Shown here: piece after piece, positions 38,250-47,935 of the stretch
How positions within the stretch are numbered: position 1 is the stretch's first letter
Layout of the letters: every line of letters begins with the position of its first letter
NCBI GenBank assembly: GCA_028023455.1
Contig: JAQFVV010000456.1
Coordinates: 494,698 to 558,697 of the forward strand
Direction: 5' to 3'
From: Epiperipatus broadwayi
Taxonomy: Eukaryota; Onychophora; Udeonychophora; Euonychophora; Peripatidae
Length of the DNA stretch: 64,000 nucleotides
Program-made: the position numbers and the translations under genes
Notes under the pieces: generated by a model
What the model saw: only the letters and a program-made list of their open reading frames with translations
The model's database searches: none
Told to the model about the DNA's origin: nothing

Positions 38250-40400
38250 GTTTCAATAAATCAATCAATTATGCTCTTTTCTATATACAGATCTAGAGAG
38301 TCATACATCCAATTCATCCATTTCTCAATTCTGTTTTGTTCATTGCCCAAAATTAAAATTCCACTTATCTCTTACTATCTCATATTATCCAGAAAGCTCA
38401 ATCTTCTCCATCCTTTTCTTTTATTTTCTTTCACCAATTACTCTAAAGCATCCTTCATTAAACTATTCTTTCTCCTCAGCATATATTCAGTCCAGTTTCT
38501 CTTTTTATCTTTCATTTCTTCAATCAATCTTATTTTACATTTATTCCTTCTAAAACTTATTCATGTGTTGTTTTATGTATCCAGAAATTTTTTCCCATTT
38601 TTCTCCACATTTGCATCTCAAAGACTTCAATAAATTTCCAATTCTTTTCCTCATTGTCTATGTTTTACAGCAATACAATATTACCTTCCACACACAGTCT
38701 TTAATTAGTTTTTTAATTCACTTCAAATATAGGCTAAATATTTTCTTTTTTTTAATAAATGTCTCCGTTATCAATGCTATCTTTTTAACTCCATCTTTAC
38801 TTTTTTCATTCTCACTTACCTAACTATCCAACTATCTACATTCACCTGTTGAACTATCTTATCATGAATATTTCTGCATTCTTTTTATCCCTTTATATCC
38901 ATAAATACTCGATCTTTCAATATCAATCTTCATTCTATATTTCAGGCATTCTTTTTCCATTTTTAACATATTGTAGAGATTCTTTTTATTTCAGATATAA
39001 AGGCCATATCAACTGCAAATCTCATACATTTTATTATTCTATGTCCAATGTTTCTTCTTCACAGTCTAAATATTTATTATGTTTTCTAAATAAACATTAA
39101 AAAGCACAAATGACCTGCAGCATCATTACTTAATATTTCATTTTTTTGGGTCCAATATTAGCTTCTCCATAATTCTTGTATTACCATCAATATATAAAAA
39201 TAGATATTTCATTTTTATTGGACTATAATATCTGTTTCAATCAATCAATAAGTACTTATTTCTATATTTCAAATTCATTTTCTCTTTTTCTAAAAGGCTT
39301 TATATTTCAAGATAGTCTTAAGTTTATTTCAGATTACTCTATCAATGCTTTTTTCCAAAACTGCAAAACATGTGCAAATTCCTTCATCTTTTTCAATATA
39401 CCTCTGCAATCATCCTAACAAAATTAATAACATTTTTTGTCCTTTTCTCTTTCTCTCTGAAAACCAAACTGTTTTCTTTTCCAGTACAATATTTTACCTT
39501 CTCATAAATTTTTTGACTTAAAATTTTCAAGAATATTTTTGAAGCATGAAATAAACTTATTGTTCTGTATTCTTCATATTTAATAATTTTCTTATTTTTA
39601 GCAATTGGACTCATTGTATTCTTCAATAAATCTTTAGATCAAACTCCACTATTATAAATCAAATGGCACATTCCTACAATTTTTTCATAGTAGTTTTTCC
39701 CAACTTTCAAAAATTCTATAGATATGGTGTCAAATCATACAACTTTACTATTTTTCATTTCTTTATGGATTTAATGACTTAACATTTTCATATCTTGGTT
39801 ATCTATTTCAACATCTATTTCATTTTCAAGATCATAATCACATTATTTTTTCCAAACAAAATATTGAAGAAATCTCTATCAGTCAATCACAACTTTTTCC
39901 CCAAATGACATTTCTTATTCTATCAAATACCAAATATGTTTTTCTCTGCTGAAGCACTTCTATATCTCTTTATTCCTATTCCAAACATTTTCCTTTCCTA
40001 AATTCATTTCTCTTATTAGGTCATTATTAATATTTTTATATACTATTTGTCCTTTTTCACCATTAATCTTCATCTTCTCTGTACTTCCATTTTTTCAACA
40101 CACCTTCATGCATCCAAGGTCATTTTAACTTTCTTTATTAAATAGTTTCTATTGTATTTGATTGCTGTTTTTAATCATTCTTTTTAATCCTACACCAATG
40201 TTTTTCAGAAACATTCATACATTCATTATTTTTATCAATCCTTTTTATTATTTTTTCATATACAAAAGCAAACCTTTTTTTATTCATTTCAAATTTATTA
40301 AAGTCCCATTTTATATATGCTTTTTTTTCTTTTCATCCTTTTTGATTTCGATTTAAATTTTGCCAAAACCACATTATAATATATACGAATTTTTATACCA
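38250..40400 (-). pseudogene. Second antisense LINE: reverse transcriptase and C-terminal region, degraded
   Basis: On the minus strand a decayed reverse transcriptase runs from about 40400 down to 38250. Recognisable pieces are FLKVGKNYYEKIVGMCHLIYNSG and NTMSPIAKNKKI at 39600-39730. KYEEYRTISLFHASKIFLKI follows at 39500-39600, the NYRTISL-SHASKI-LKI-like motif 1 of RTE/Jockey-type enzymes. NSLVFREKE and FVRMIAE are at 39400-39480. The C-terminal region near 38400-38480 keeps RNWTEYMLRRKNSLMKDALE, equivalent to the conserved W-GH-LRR--LMKDALEG block, then KRKGWRRLSFLDNM. Stops and frameshifts are frequent throughout. It is a different family from the LINE at 28.97-30.8 kb. Confidence 0.6.
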
Positions 40401-42023
40401 TTCTTATATCTATCCTGTATCAATATGTCATCTGTTGTTTATCTGTGACTACACTTGGAAAATGCCAGCAATGGATTGATCCGAAGATCCTTCACTCATC
40501 AGGATTCAGCATCCCCCCCCACTTCACTAAACAACACGGGATATTGAATAATAAAAGCAAGATAATTTTTTTTAATTCCAATATTGCTTGAAAGGTTCTA
40601 TTTATTTGACCGCCATATTATTATCCATAACTTGAACAAAATGGGTGGTAATTATTTTTAAATAATTGTCTCACTTTCATTACAAAAACAAAATGCCAAT
40701 ATGCAATAAAAAAAACATCTGTTTAAACAAACATCGTAAATAATTTCTTTATTTGTTAGCAATATATATTTAGTTTCTGATAAAAATAGCTTTTTTAAGT
40801 GTATTTACTAACTGCTTATCTATAATCCAGCAGTCACAATATATATTTCTTTCCCTTTTTATATGTCTTTACGAGATGTATTTATCTTTATACAAACTTT
40901 TAAATATATATATAAAAAAAAATCTACTTCTATGATAAGACACATGGTCAGTGAAGATTTTAAATAAACAAAAATGATCCTTGCAGAAATAACCGCGTTT
41001 GACACTGACCGCAGATTTAAAGATGTAATCTTTAAGAGACATTTTCCAAATGGCTTAGCGTCTAATCTTGGTAACAAGGATTACATTTAAATGGTTGGAT
41101 TAAATTGCTTAATCAGAACAGTAGCATTATTCACGTAGGCGTGACATCTGTTTTCTAACAATATTTAGGAGAAAAAAAAACGTTTTTGGAATAAATTTGA
41201 AATTTAGATTTTTTCTTTTTTTATTAAAATAATCAATTGTAATTTTAATATTACAAAATTATTAATACTGAGGTTTAAATAATAGATTTTATTTAAAAAA
41301 ACGTGAGCGTCCATATTTTTTTGAAAATGAAACGGGTAATAGTTCATTCAGGAGAAATATTATTCATATGCTCATCAGGAGTCGATGTCGAGTTGACGCA
41401 AATAGTAGCATTATTATTATTCATATAGACCCATGTGCGCATATAGTTTATATATACAACTAATATTATAAATGATTGCTATATTATTAATGACAAAATA
41501 AATATTTAATTCAACATAAAAAGAAAATATTATCAAGTAAATTAATATTCAAAACAAAAATATTCTACAAAATGTAAAAGATAAAAAAAAAAAAAAAACA
41601 TTTAAAATATGAGTTCAATTTTAATTATTGAATATTATATGCGTATTAATAAAAATTTAAAAAATGAAATCAATGATTTGTTATTATTTTTGTAATTAGA
41701 GTGACAAAATCATTTTAAAAAGTATACTTTGTTAAATCAAACTGCTAAAATGGTTTGGTAGTGCACACACACATATATATGTTGTTGTTAGACAATGTAC
41801 TTTAAAAAATCTCTATAAAAACCTTTTTCATGACAGCAACTGTCCTGGTAAATAATTTATTATCTTTGTATTCATAGTTTCTCCGTGGAAGAATTCTGAA
41901 AAAGTCATTGATTGTGATGGACTAATTATTTAAGAGTATTTTGCTTCCTTTTTAATCTTGTCCAGGTGAAAAAATAAAGTATCCTTTTAAATGTTTTTTC
42001 TGAAGGTTTGTGATGATGATGTT
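40401..42023. other. AT-rich sequence without recognisable gene
   Basis: A slightly CpG-richer part lies at 40980-41460, with repeated AGTAGCATTATTCA-like motifs at 41119-41134 and 41406-41422. No coding or RNA gene could be supported. Confidence 0.45.
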
Positions 42024-42082
42024 CTAGCTGTATTTTTATATTGGACTATTTCCATCATCTAATATGTGTGTTGAATGTCTTT

Positions 42083-42275
42083 AGAAAGGTTTAATTTTTA
42101 GTTAAATATTCCAAATGCATTCAACTGTTAGTAATATCACAGCAAACAGGTTAGTATATGCACCAACTGTTAGTAATATCACAGCAAACAAATGTTAATA
42201 ATATCACAGCAAACAGGTTAGTATATGCACTAACTGTTAGTAATATCACAGCAAACAGGTTAGTATATGCACAAT
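42083..42275 (-). repeat. Tandem 42-bp units in the left PLE arm
   Basis: Units containing TGTTAGTAATATCACAGCAAACAGG-TTAGTATATGCAC repeat about four times between 42118 and 42273, one of them shortened. The same units in opposite orientation fill 43410-43560 of the right arm. Copy number is similar in both arms, so the array predates the arm duplication. Confidence 0.8.
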
Positions 42276-42337
42276 GTTTTGAGAGGTATTTTTCTCCCTT
42301 CTTCTTCAGGTGTTGCTGGCCTGACCAGTGACAGTAC

Positions 42338-42422
42338 TAGCATGGGATTCGAACCTGGGTCCTTAGATTCTTGATTATTGAAATTTAAGGTAACACTCTA
42401 ACCAACTGAGCCATCCTGCCAA
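42338..42422 (-). ncRNA. tRNA-like head of PLE arm (left arm copy)
   Basis: On the minus strand this has an A box, GATGGCTCAGTTGGTTAGAG, and a B box, GGTTCGAATCC, both close to consensus. The anticodon stem CCTTA/TAAGG closes a 20-base loop instead of seven, as if it held a 13-base intron-like insertion. The T stem pairs only partly. Such RNA polymerase III boxes could drive transcription from the arm. It is unlikely to be a working tRNA. Confidence 0.55.
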
Positions 42423-42451
42423 AGGCAACAGTATGTAGTAATTTCATATAC

Positions 42452-42820
42452 TTATCTATGAGGTTCCTCCTGATTTCTCCACTTTTTTCTCAGAGCAAAG
42501 TTGATTAGTGATTTCCATACATTATGTATAGTCACACTAGGTTGGCTTATGGGATTTTTTGCCATTGTCATGTGAGCAGCTTCTTTAACTTTTCTTCTTT
42601 GTACCTTTTCTTCTTTATCCAATATTTTTGTATTTTCCCAATTGAACGTATGTTCATTAGTCCATACATGGTCTGCTACCTTAGACACATCTGTTTTCTC
42701 TCTTCTAATCATCAGTTTATGTTTTTGCAAGCGCTTTTGAATGGGATGGCTGGTATCACCAATATATGTTCTTCCACATTCACATGGTATTTCATAGATG
42801 CAGTTTTTTCTTTGCAGCAT
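42452..42820 (-). pseudogene. PLE GIY-YIG endonuclease domain
   Basis: The frame contains CIYEIPCECGRTYIGDTSHP, the GIY-YIG signature in its PLE form: IY about ten residues ahead of YIG, with cysteines between. It is followed by IQKRLQKHK and a helical region with AD-HVWTNEHTFNWENTKI, the conserved H-x-FNW pattern of PLE endonucleases. This domain nicks the target DNA that primes reverse transcription. The frame stays open to a stop after KKWRNQEEPHR and is the best-preserved PLE endonuclease in the window. It is separated by a stop and a short frameshift from the upstream reverse transcriptase end at 42854-43264. Confidence 0.8.
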
Positions 42821-42853
42821 TTCAAGTTTAGGCTTTGTAGATGTTAGAATTCC

Positions 42854-43264
42854 TCATAGTGTGGTATGGCTCTGAAAAGCTGTTCTGATGTTATACTGAT
42901 TGCAGATTTTCCTTAATTTGTCTGCTATTTTTGGAATGTATGGATACACTACAGTACCAATAATTGTCTTTTCTCTTGATGGTTCTTTTTGTTGTCTGTT
43001 TAATGTTTTCTTAATAACAGCTGATGGATAACCATTTTTCTTAAGAGTTTGTTCTATATAGATCTTTTCTTTTTCCAAATCACCAGTTTCTGAACAAACT
43101 TCTTTTGCTCTGTTCCACAGTGATAGTATAACTCCATGTTTTGTGTTTCTGGTGTGATTAGATGTATAGGCTAGGTATTTTCCTGTAAGTGTAGGTTTTC
43201 GGTAAACTGTAGTTTTGATTTTGCCATGAGGGAGTCTTGTCACAAGAACATCTAAGAATGCCAA
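42854..43264 (-). pseudogene. PLE reverse transcriptase C-terminal part and linker
   Basis: The frame starts with AFLDVLVTRLPHGKIKTTVY, the FLDV motif just after the palm of PLE reverse transcriptases. RKPTLTGKYLAYTSNHTRNTKHGV follows (the thumb region with KP-T and SNH), and then a basic linker that ends YNIRTAFQSHTTL. The palm with its catalytic aspartates is missing because the element is truncated at 43264, exactly where the tRNA-like head of the right arm begins. The methionine at the start is not a true start codon. Confidence 0.8.
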
Positions 43265-43267
43265 TTT

Positions 43268-43345
43268 TTGCTCAGTTGGTTAGAGCGTTACCTTAAATTT
43301 CAATAATCAAGAATCTAAGGACCCAGGTTCGAATCCCATGCTAGT
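43268..43345 (+). ncRNA. tRNA-like head of PLE arm (right arm copy)
   Basis: Reverse-complement twin of 42338-42422. The A box TGCTCAGTTGGTTAGAGCG, the CCTTA/TAAGG stem with a 20-base loop, and the B box GGTTCGAATCC are all kept. It begins directly at the truncated end of the PLE coding part. Confidence 0.55.
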
Positions 43346-43366
43346 ACTGTCACTGGTCAGGCCAGC

Positions 43367-43414
43367 AACACCTGAAGAAGAGGGGAGAAAAATACCTCTC
43401 AAAACGTTGTGTGT
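43367..43414 (+). ncRNA. Hammerhead-like motif in the PLE arm (degenerate)
   Basis: The sequence reads ACAC, then core box CTGAAGA (fits CUGANGA), then AGAGG with an 11-base loop and CCTCT (helix II). CAAAAC follows where GAAAC is expected, then GTT and GTGT. ACAC and GTGT would pair as helix I next to a GTT cleavage site. The mismatch to consensus is mainly G12, changed from CG to CA, as methyl-CpG decay would do; both arms share it. PLE pseudo-LTRs are known to carry type I hammerheads with a minimal helix III, which this resembles. As written it should be inactive or very weak. The left-arm twin (about 42268-42312, minus) has further changes. Confidence 0.45.
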
Positions 43415-44237
43415 ATACTAACCTGTTTGCTGTGATATTACTAACAGTTAGTGCATATACTAACCTGTTTGCTATGATATTATTAACATTTGTTTGCTGT
43501 GAGATTACTAACAGTTGGTGCATATACTAACCTGTTTGCTGTGATATTACTAACAGTTGAATGCATTTGGAATATTTAACTAAAAATTAAACTTTTCTAA
43601 AGACATTCAACACACATATTAGATGATGGAAATAGTCCAATATAAAAATACAGCTATCCTTTTAAATATCCCACATCAAAACAAAGGATCCTCCAATATA
43701 TTGCCATAAAGGAATAGTAGAGAAGGTAAAACTTATAAGGCTTGCCAATTGTTTATCTAAAGAATGCTTGAGACTAAACAACTAGATATATTTATTGATA
43801 AATATCGGATATTTAATTGGGTGAGTTATAGAATGGCCTACTGAAAAAAATTTCAAGTTTAAGCATTTCAGATTTGAATGCAGATTATAGACATAACTGG
43901 CAAATTCCCTACTATCACTAGTACAAGACATTTTTACCCCTACATATACATAAATAAAATCACATATGCATATATTTTTATATGTTGCTATTATCTTTTT
44001 AAAACAGGCAAAACTTACTATACGTATTGCCACACACAGCAAGCTAGAGTAAGGCATGGGTACTGAACCGAGTTTAGATCCGTATGACTATATAAGCTAA
44101 TGGGCTTGAATTGAAAACATTAAGGTGTTTTCAGTTTAAGACTCATAGTTTTGTAGTTAAATGGAGATAAAAGGGGTGGCTGCTGGAGGGTTGTATTAGA
44201 TCCTAAGATCTGGATGCAGTGCTCTCAGATCCAAGGC

Positions 44238-44279
44238 TCCTCACTGATGAAGGCCACAAACCAGAAACTAGTCTGGGGA
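44238..44279 (+). ncRNA. Type I hammerhead ribozyme motif, unit 1
   Basis: Helix I is TCCTCA (44238-44243) with TGGGGA (44274-44279), six pairs including one G-U. Core box CTGATGA is at 44244-44250. Helix II is weakened here because the loop region reads AGGCCACAAACCA (GG/CC only). The second box is GAAAC at 44264-44268. A minimal helix III is C-G around TA, and GTC at 44271-44273 is the cleavage triplet. An A-A opposition at the base of helix II (10.1/11.1) departs from the usual G-C. It may be slow or need a dimeric fold, as described for hammerheads with very short helix III. Confidence 0.65.
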
Positions 44280-44661
44280 TTTTATGCACAAGCCTCTGGG
44301 ATCCATTGATTACTCTAGCTTGCTGTGTGTGGCAATATGTATAGTGAGTTTTGCTTGTTTTAACATCAGTTATACACAAGCATAAGAGTTGGTGGTCATG
44401 TGATGTTTATTGGCTTAAAACTAACCCTGCCTAATAGGATAATGGTGGCTATGGTTATTAAAGAACCAAAGACACCAAAATGTATGGGTACTGAACTGTT
44501 CAAAACCATATGACTATATAAGCTAATGGACTTGGATTAAAAACATTAAGGTATTTTCCATTTAAGACTCATAGTTTTGTAGTTAAATGGAGATAAAAGG
44601 TGGCTGCTAGAGAATTGCATTAGATCCTAAGATCTAGGTGCAGTGCTCTCAGATACAAAAC

Positions 44662-44703
44662 TCCTCACTGACGAAGGCCACAAGCCAGAAACTAGTCTGG
44701 GGA
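44662..44703 (+). ncRNA. Type I hammerhead ribozyme motif, unit 2
   Basis: Helix I is TCCTCA (44662-44667) with TGGGGA (44698-44703). Core box is CTGACGA (position 7 may be any base). Helix II is GGC (44676-44678) with GCC (44684-44686) closing loop CACAA. The second box is GAAAC at 44688-44692, followed by GTC at 44695-44697 as the cleavage triplet. Helix II is intact here, unlike unit 1. The expected cut lies after 44697, 424 nt from the one in unit 1, so cleavage of a joint transcript would release a 424-nt RNA with 5'-OH and cyclic phosphate ends suited to circularisation. Confidence 0.7.
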
Positions 44704-44880
44704 TATTGGATGAGTAGGCATTAGATGGGGATTTTATGCATAAGCCTTCTCGCATCCATTGATTACTCTAGCTTGCTGCGTGTGGCAATACGTATAGTGA
44801 GTTTTTCCTGTTTTAACAACAGTTATACACAAGCATAAGAAGTGGTGGTCATGTGATGTTTATTGGCTTATTATCTTTTT

Positions 44881-45789
44881 ACTATATTTTATAGATGTTC
44901 TAATTGCCCTGTATTTTAGTTCATCACTTATTTGCACTTATATATTTACTTCTCTAACTCATAATGCATTTGTTCAACTTGCACCATATAATTTACCAGA
45001 CTGTTTTATCCTTTTGAACATTTTATGAATAAAAAAACATCAATATTGCATTCAGATACTACTCTAAATATAGAGAATTCTGATTAAGAAAGGGGAAAGC
45101 AATGACAGTATATTGCTGATAATATTCAAGACTTATTATTTGGTTACAGTATTTTATTGTAAAGGTCATTGTAATATAATGACTAGCATATTTTTCTAAA
45201 TGAATATTATGCAAGCATTAAGTTCAAGTTAGATAAACTTGGAATTCTTTCAGGCAACAAACAGACTTTGATTTTTCTTTCAGGAAAACAAGTTCATAGC
45301 AGATTAGCTATCTATCAAACAAATGACTTGTTAATTTATTAGTTTGAGAACAGTATTATAAGTTAATTTGGATTGGTCAGAAAAATATTGGTAGTTCTAC
45401 TGTAAAAATGTAAAATATGATTGTAATATGATATGTTTCACTACAAATAGGGATGACAAGATTTTATGCTTCTACAGAAAATGAATCTATGATTATTTTT
45501 ACTTCATTTTTAGCCAAAGAATTTAATGTTCAACATAAATCCTTATAAAATGTTCTGAGAGTATTTACTATATATTTATAATCAAAATGCTAAGGAGTTA
45601 AAATCATAGATTGAATATCAAAAATAAAACAGAAATGTTATTATATTTCTATATCTTTAAAAAAAAAAATTTTAATATTTTTAACACTTATAAAACTAGA
45701 AAATAATAAATTATTTTAATACAAATATGATGCCAATTTCTTCTGTACAAAGTAATTGACTCAAAAGCTAAAGATTTTTACTTGAGAAC
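44881..45789. other. AT-rich sequence without recognisable gene
   Basis: No coding, RNA or repeat signal could be supported between the hammerhead repeat and the gypsy LTR. Confidence 0.5.
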
Positions 45790-46450
45790 TGTCATATCTG
45801 ATCTTGCCTTCAGAAGTGGACTAGTCCAGATTCTTTCCTTATCTAATTGGATTGAGCACTCATTGATGCTAATCAATGTATAAACATACAGATAACCAAT
45901 GTATAAGTATAGCCAAATGGTAAAACATAAGTATGGCCAATGTGAAATCCTTCCATTGGTTAGTACAGACCATTAGGAAATAATGCTCTCTGAAATCAAT
46001 TGCTGCCAGTAAGGTAGGGGATCTGACAATAAATAATCAACCTGTTTGGAGGCAAACATCATAGAGAGTGAGATAATGCCCCTATAATCTGAACAACTGA
46101 ATATGCTCTCTGTTGAAACCACTTTAAACTGTGATGGTGTTTCTACTATAGTCATTACTGAATGTCTGTCTATGCAGTAAGACAAATCCATGATAGGACT
46201 GGAAAGGGCTACAACTCTGGCCAACTCAAGGCAAGCTGTCCAGTACAACTAGAAGAGTCTTAACTACAATGCATGAGGCAAGCTAATATACAGCTGGAAG
46301 TGAGTTCAACTATTCCAGCACCACCTATACCTGACATTAATGAAGTTCATATACATGAAAATGTATATTAGTGAACTTACAAAAGTTTTCATATTTTTTT
46401 GATATTACTGCTGGTTTGGATCTGAAACCTGCAATTTATTCCAACCAACA
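45790..46450 (+). repeat. 5' LTR of Ty3/gypsy element
   Basis: Starts TGTCATATCTGATCTTGCCT and ends ...CCAACCAACA, giving TG...CA termini. It matches 53489-54280 along its whole length except that the other copy has an extra tandem duplication. AGAAC just before it (45785-45789) and AGAAT just after the 3' LTR fit a 5-bp target duplication. The many differences between LTRs show an old insertion. Confidence 0.85.
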
Positions 46451-47005
46451 AATTTGGCACAGTCAGACAAAAGGAAAATATTTTCCTATGGCTGGAAAAA
46501 TAGTATAAAGTATGCAAGATACAACAGATTTGGCACAGTCAGACAAAAAAATATATTTTCCCCCACGACTGGAAAAAATACAGTAAATATGTGGTATGCA
46601 GTTTGACATTCCTCATATTAAAATCACTATTCTGCCTGAATAAAAATCAGATTTGGCAGTTTGGAAAAAATATGTGAATGCAAAGAAAATAGACTTGTTG
46701 TACTTACAAAATGGTAATAAAATTCTGCCTGAATAAAAAAAAACAGATTTGGCAGATTCATAAGGAAAATTGACCACAAACATAATAGATGCCAATTAAA
46801 ATCATAAACCAATCACGAGTGTGTATCTTGTAATAAAGCAACAGAAGCTCTCCCTAGTGGATTGTTAGCTTCGTTGGGACAGTTACAAACAGTAGGGGTC
46901 AAAATTTAAAGTTACGAGTGGTAATTTGCAAAAATAAAAATTGGTACTTTGTTTCTCTTATAAAGAAATTAAAGAAAATTTAAAAATAACAACTCTATTG
47001 GTTCC
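46451..47005 (+). repeat. Gypsy leader with primer-site-like start and tandem duplications
   Basis: AATTTGGCACAGTCAGACAA follows the LTR directly, where the primer-binding site should be. A block starting TTTGGCACAGTCAGACAAA is repeated at 46453 and 46529 with about 76 bp between starts. A second block (ATTCTGCCTGAATAAAAA-CAGATTTGGCAG) occurs at 46628-46660 and 46723-46760. The duplicated primer-site region is unusual. No coding content is seen. Confidence 0.6.
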
Positions 47006-47560
47006 ATGGAAGCTTTTGATCCAGACCCCCCTGATGGTTGGTCAAGCTATAAAGAGCAATTAATATTTTACCTAAGGCTACTCAGATCAAGAAGCCTGAA
47101 GTAAAATTAGCCACATTAATGGCCATAATAGATCCTCAAACTTACAAGATAGTCTCAAGTTTTAATCTTTGGCAAAAATGCCAACTAACCTATTTTGACA
47201 AACTATTAACAACTCTCACAGATTATTTGTTCCCAAAACCCTTGGCAATAATGCAGAAATATTATTTCAACCTCTGCATACAGAGAAGAGAGAAAAAGCT
47301 AGAGACTTTGCAACATGATTCGATCATTGGCATTAAAGTGTGAATTGAAAGACTTTCTGAATGAAGCACATTTTATTTGCAAATGAAACGATCAAAATTT
47401 AAAATGCTGATGATGCCAGATTTAGATTTTGAAACTGCTGTGTGTAGCAAAATCAATCATTAGTACCCATTTAAAAAAAATTACTAAGTATTATATGCAA
47501 AAAATTGAGCATAGCACAGGGTCAGTAAGATACTCAGTCATCTCAAATAATGCAGCATCA
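47006..47560 (+). pseudogene. Ty3/gypsy Gag, frameshifted remnant
   Basis: It starts MEAFDPDPPDGWSSYKEQL, a form of the F-P-----W--Y-E-LE start of Ty3/gypsy capsids. A frameshift near 47075 then leads to KPEVKLATLMAIIDPQTYKI, matching the K---LL--IG---Y-L- helix pattern. FDKLLTTLTDYLFPKPLAIM and a decayed FN-R-Q---E---DF region follow. The last recognisable part, near 47390-47460, resembles D-RFV-GI... and ...L-FE-A. Gag normally forms the virus-like particle that packages element RNA. It is cut off at 47572 by the hAT insertion. Zinc-knuckle sequence follows after the insertion. Confidence 0.75.
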
Positions 47561-47935
47561 AATAGTCTAATGCAGGGGTCGGCAACCTATGGGACTCATG
47601 CTATGCTTGGCATGTCAACGATTATCAATGGCACTCGGAATAAATTGAAATATTAAAAATATATATTTTAATTACAGCATCTTTTTTTTTTTGTTTTTAC
47701 ACTCAACATTGAATTTACAATTAAATCATTATTTATCAGAAAATAATACACTTGACTTCATTTAAAAGATATTTTTATTTGCAAGCGAAATCAATTCTAA
47801 ATATTCACATTTTACTTCTGATAATATTAAAAAAAGAGATCCTAATCCAAATAAAAAGCTTATTATGTTATCAATTCTAAAAAGCTATTTTCGGTAGTTG
47901 AATGGTAATAATGAAATCATTAGTGACACTTCTTT

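Larger units (their letters stand above)
42024..43656 (-). mobile_element. Penelope-like element flanked by long inverted arms
   Basis: A minus-strand PLE coding remnant (42452-43264) is enclosed by about 390-bp arms that are reverse complements, 42024-42422 and 43269-43656. From the outside in, each arm holds an AGCTGTATTTTTATATTGG end, a CATCATCTAATATGTGTGTTGAA block, several tandem 42-bp units (AACTGTTAGTAATATCACAG...), a hammerhead-like motif and a tRNA-like head next to the coding part. PLEs often carry terminal repeats in unusual orientation. This form can arise when the 3' end is copied in inverted orientation onto a 5'-truncated insertion. A separate diverged arm at 19.87-20.1 kb belongs to the same family. 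Confidence 0.8.
44001..44868 (+). mobile_element. Tandem hammerhead-ribozyme repeat (retrozyme-like or PLE pseudo-LTR pair)
   Basis: A unit of about 428 bp starts at 44056 (ATGGGTACTGAAC) and again at 44484. The second copy runs to 44868. Each copy has the same order: GACTATATAAGCTAATGG, TTAAGACTCATAGTTTTGTAG, the hammerhead, TACTCTAGCTTGCTG-GTGTGG, and GGTCATGTGATGTTTATTGG. The whole is bounded by 12-bp direct repeats TATTATCTTTTT (43989-44000 and 44869-44880). The first 50 bp, 44001-44050, are an inverted copy of a unit segment (around 44315-44365). There is no protein-coding capacity. Copies differ by substitutions and a 25-bp indel just after the ribozyme. Confidence 0.75.

Noticed and set aside
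38271-39100. Plus-strand frames rich in phenylalanine, leucine and serine that look like membrane proteins
   Set aside because: They are antisense to the degraded LINE on the minus strand; the hydrophobicity comes from T-rich complement of A-rich coding sequence.
40485-40525. Minus-strand CTGATGAGTGAAGGATCTTC as a hammerhead candidate
   Set aside because: A helix-II-like hairpin exists but no GAAAC box or cleavage triplet follows, and helix I cannot be formed.
42118-42273. 42-bp tandem units as a CRISPR-like array
   Set aside because: Units are directly adjacent with no unique spacers, and the context is a eukaryotic PLE arm.
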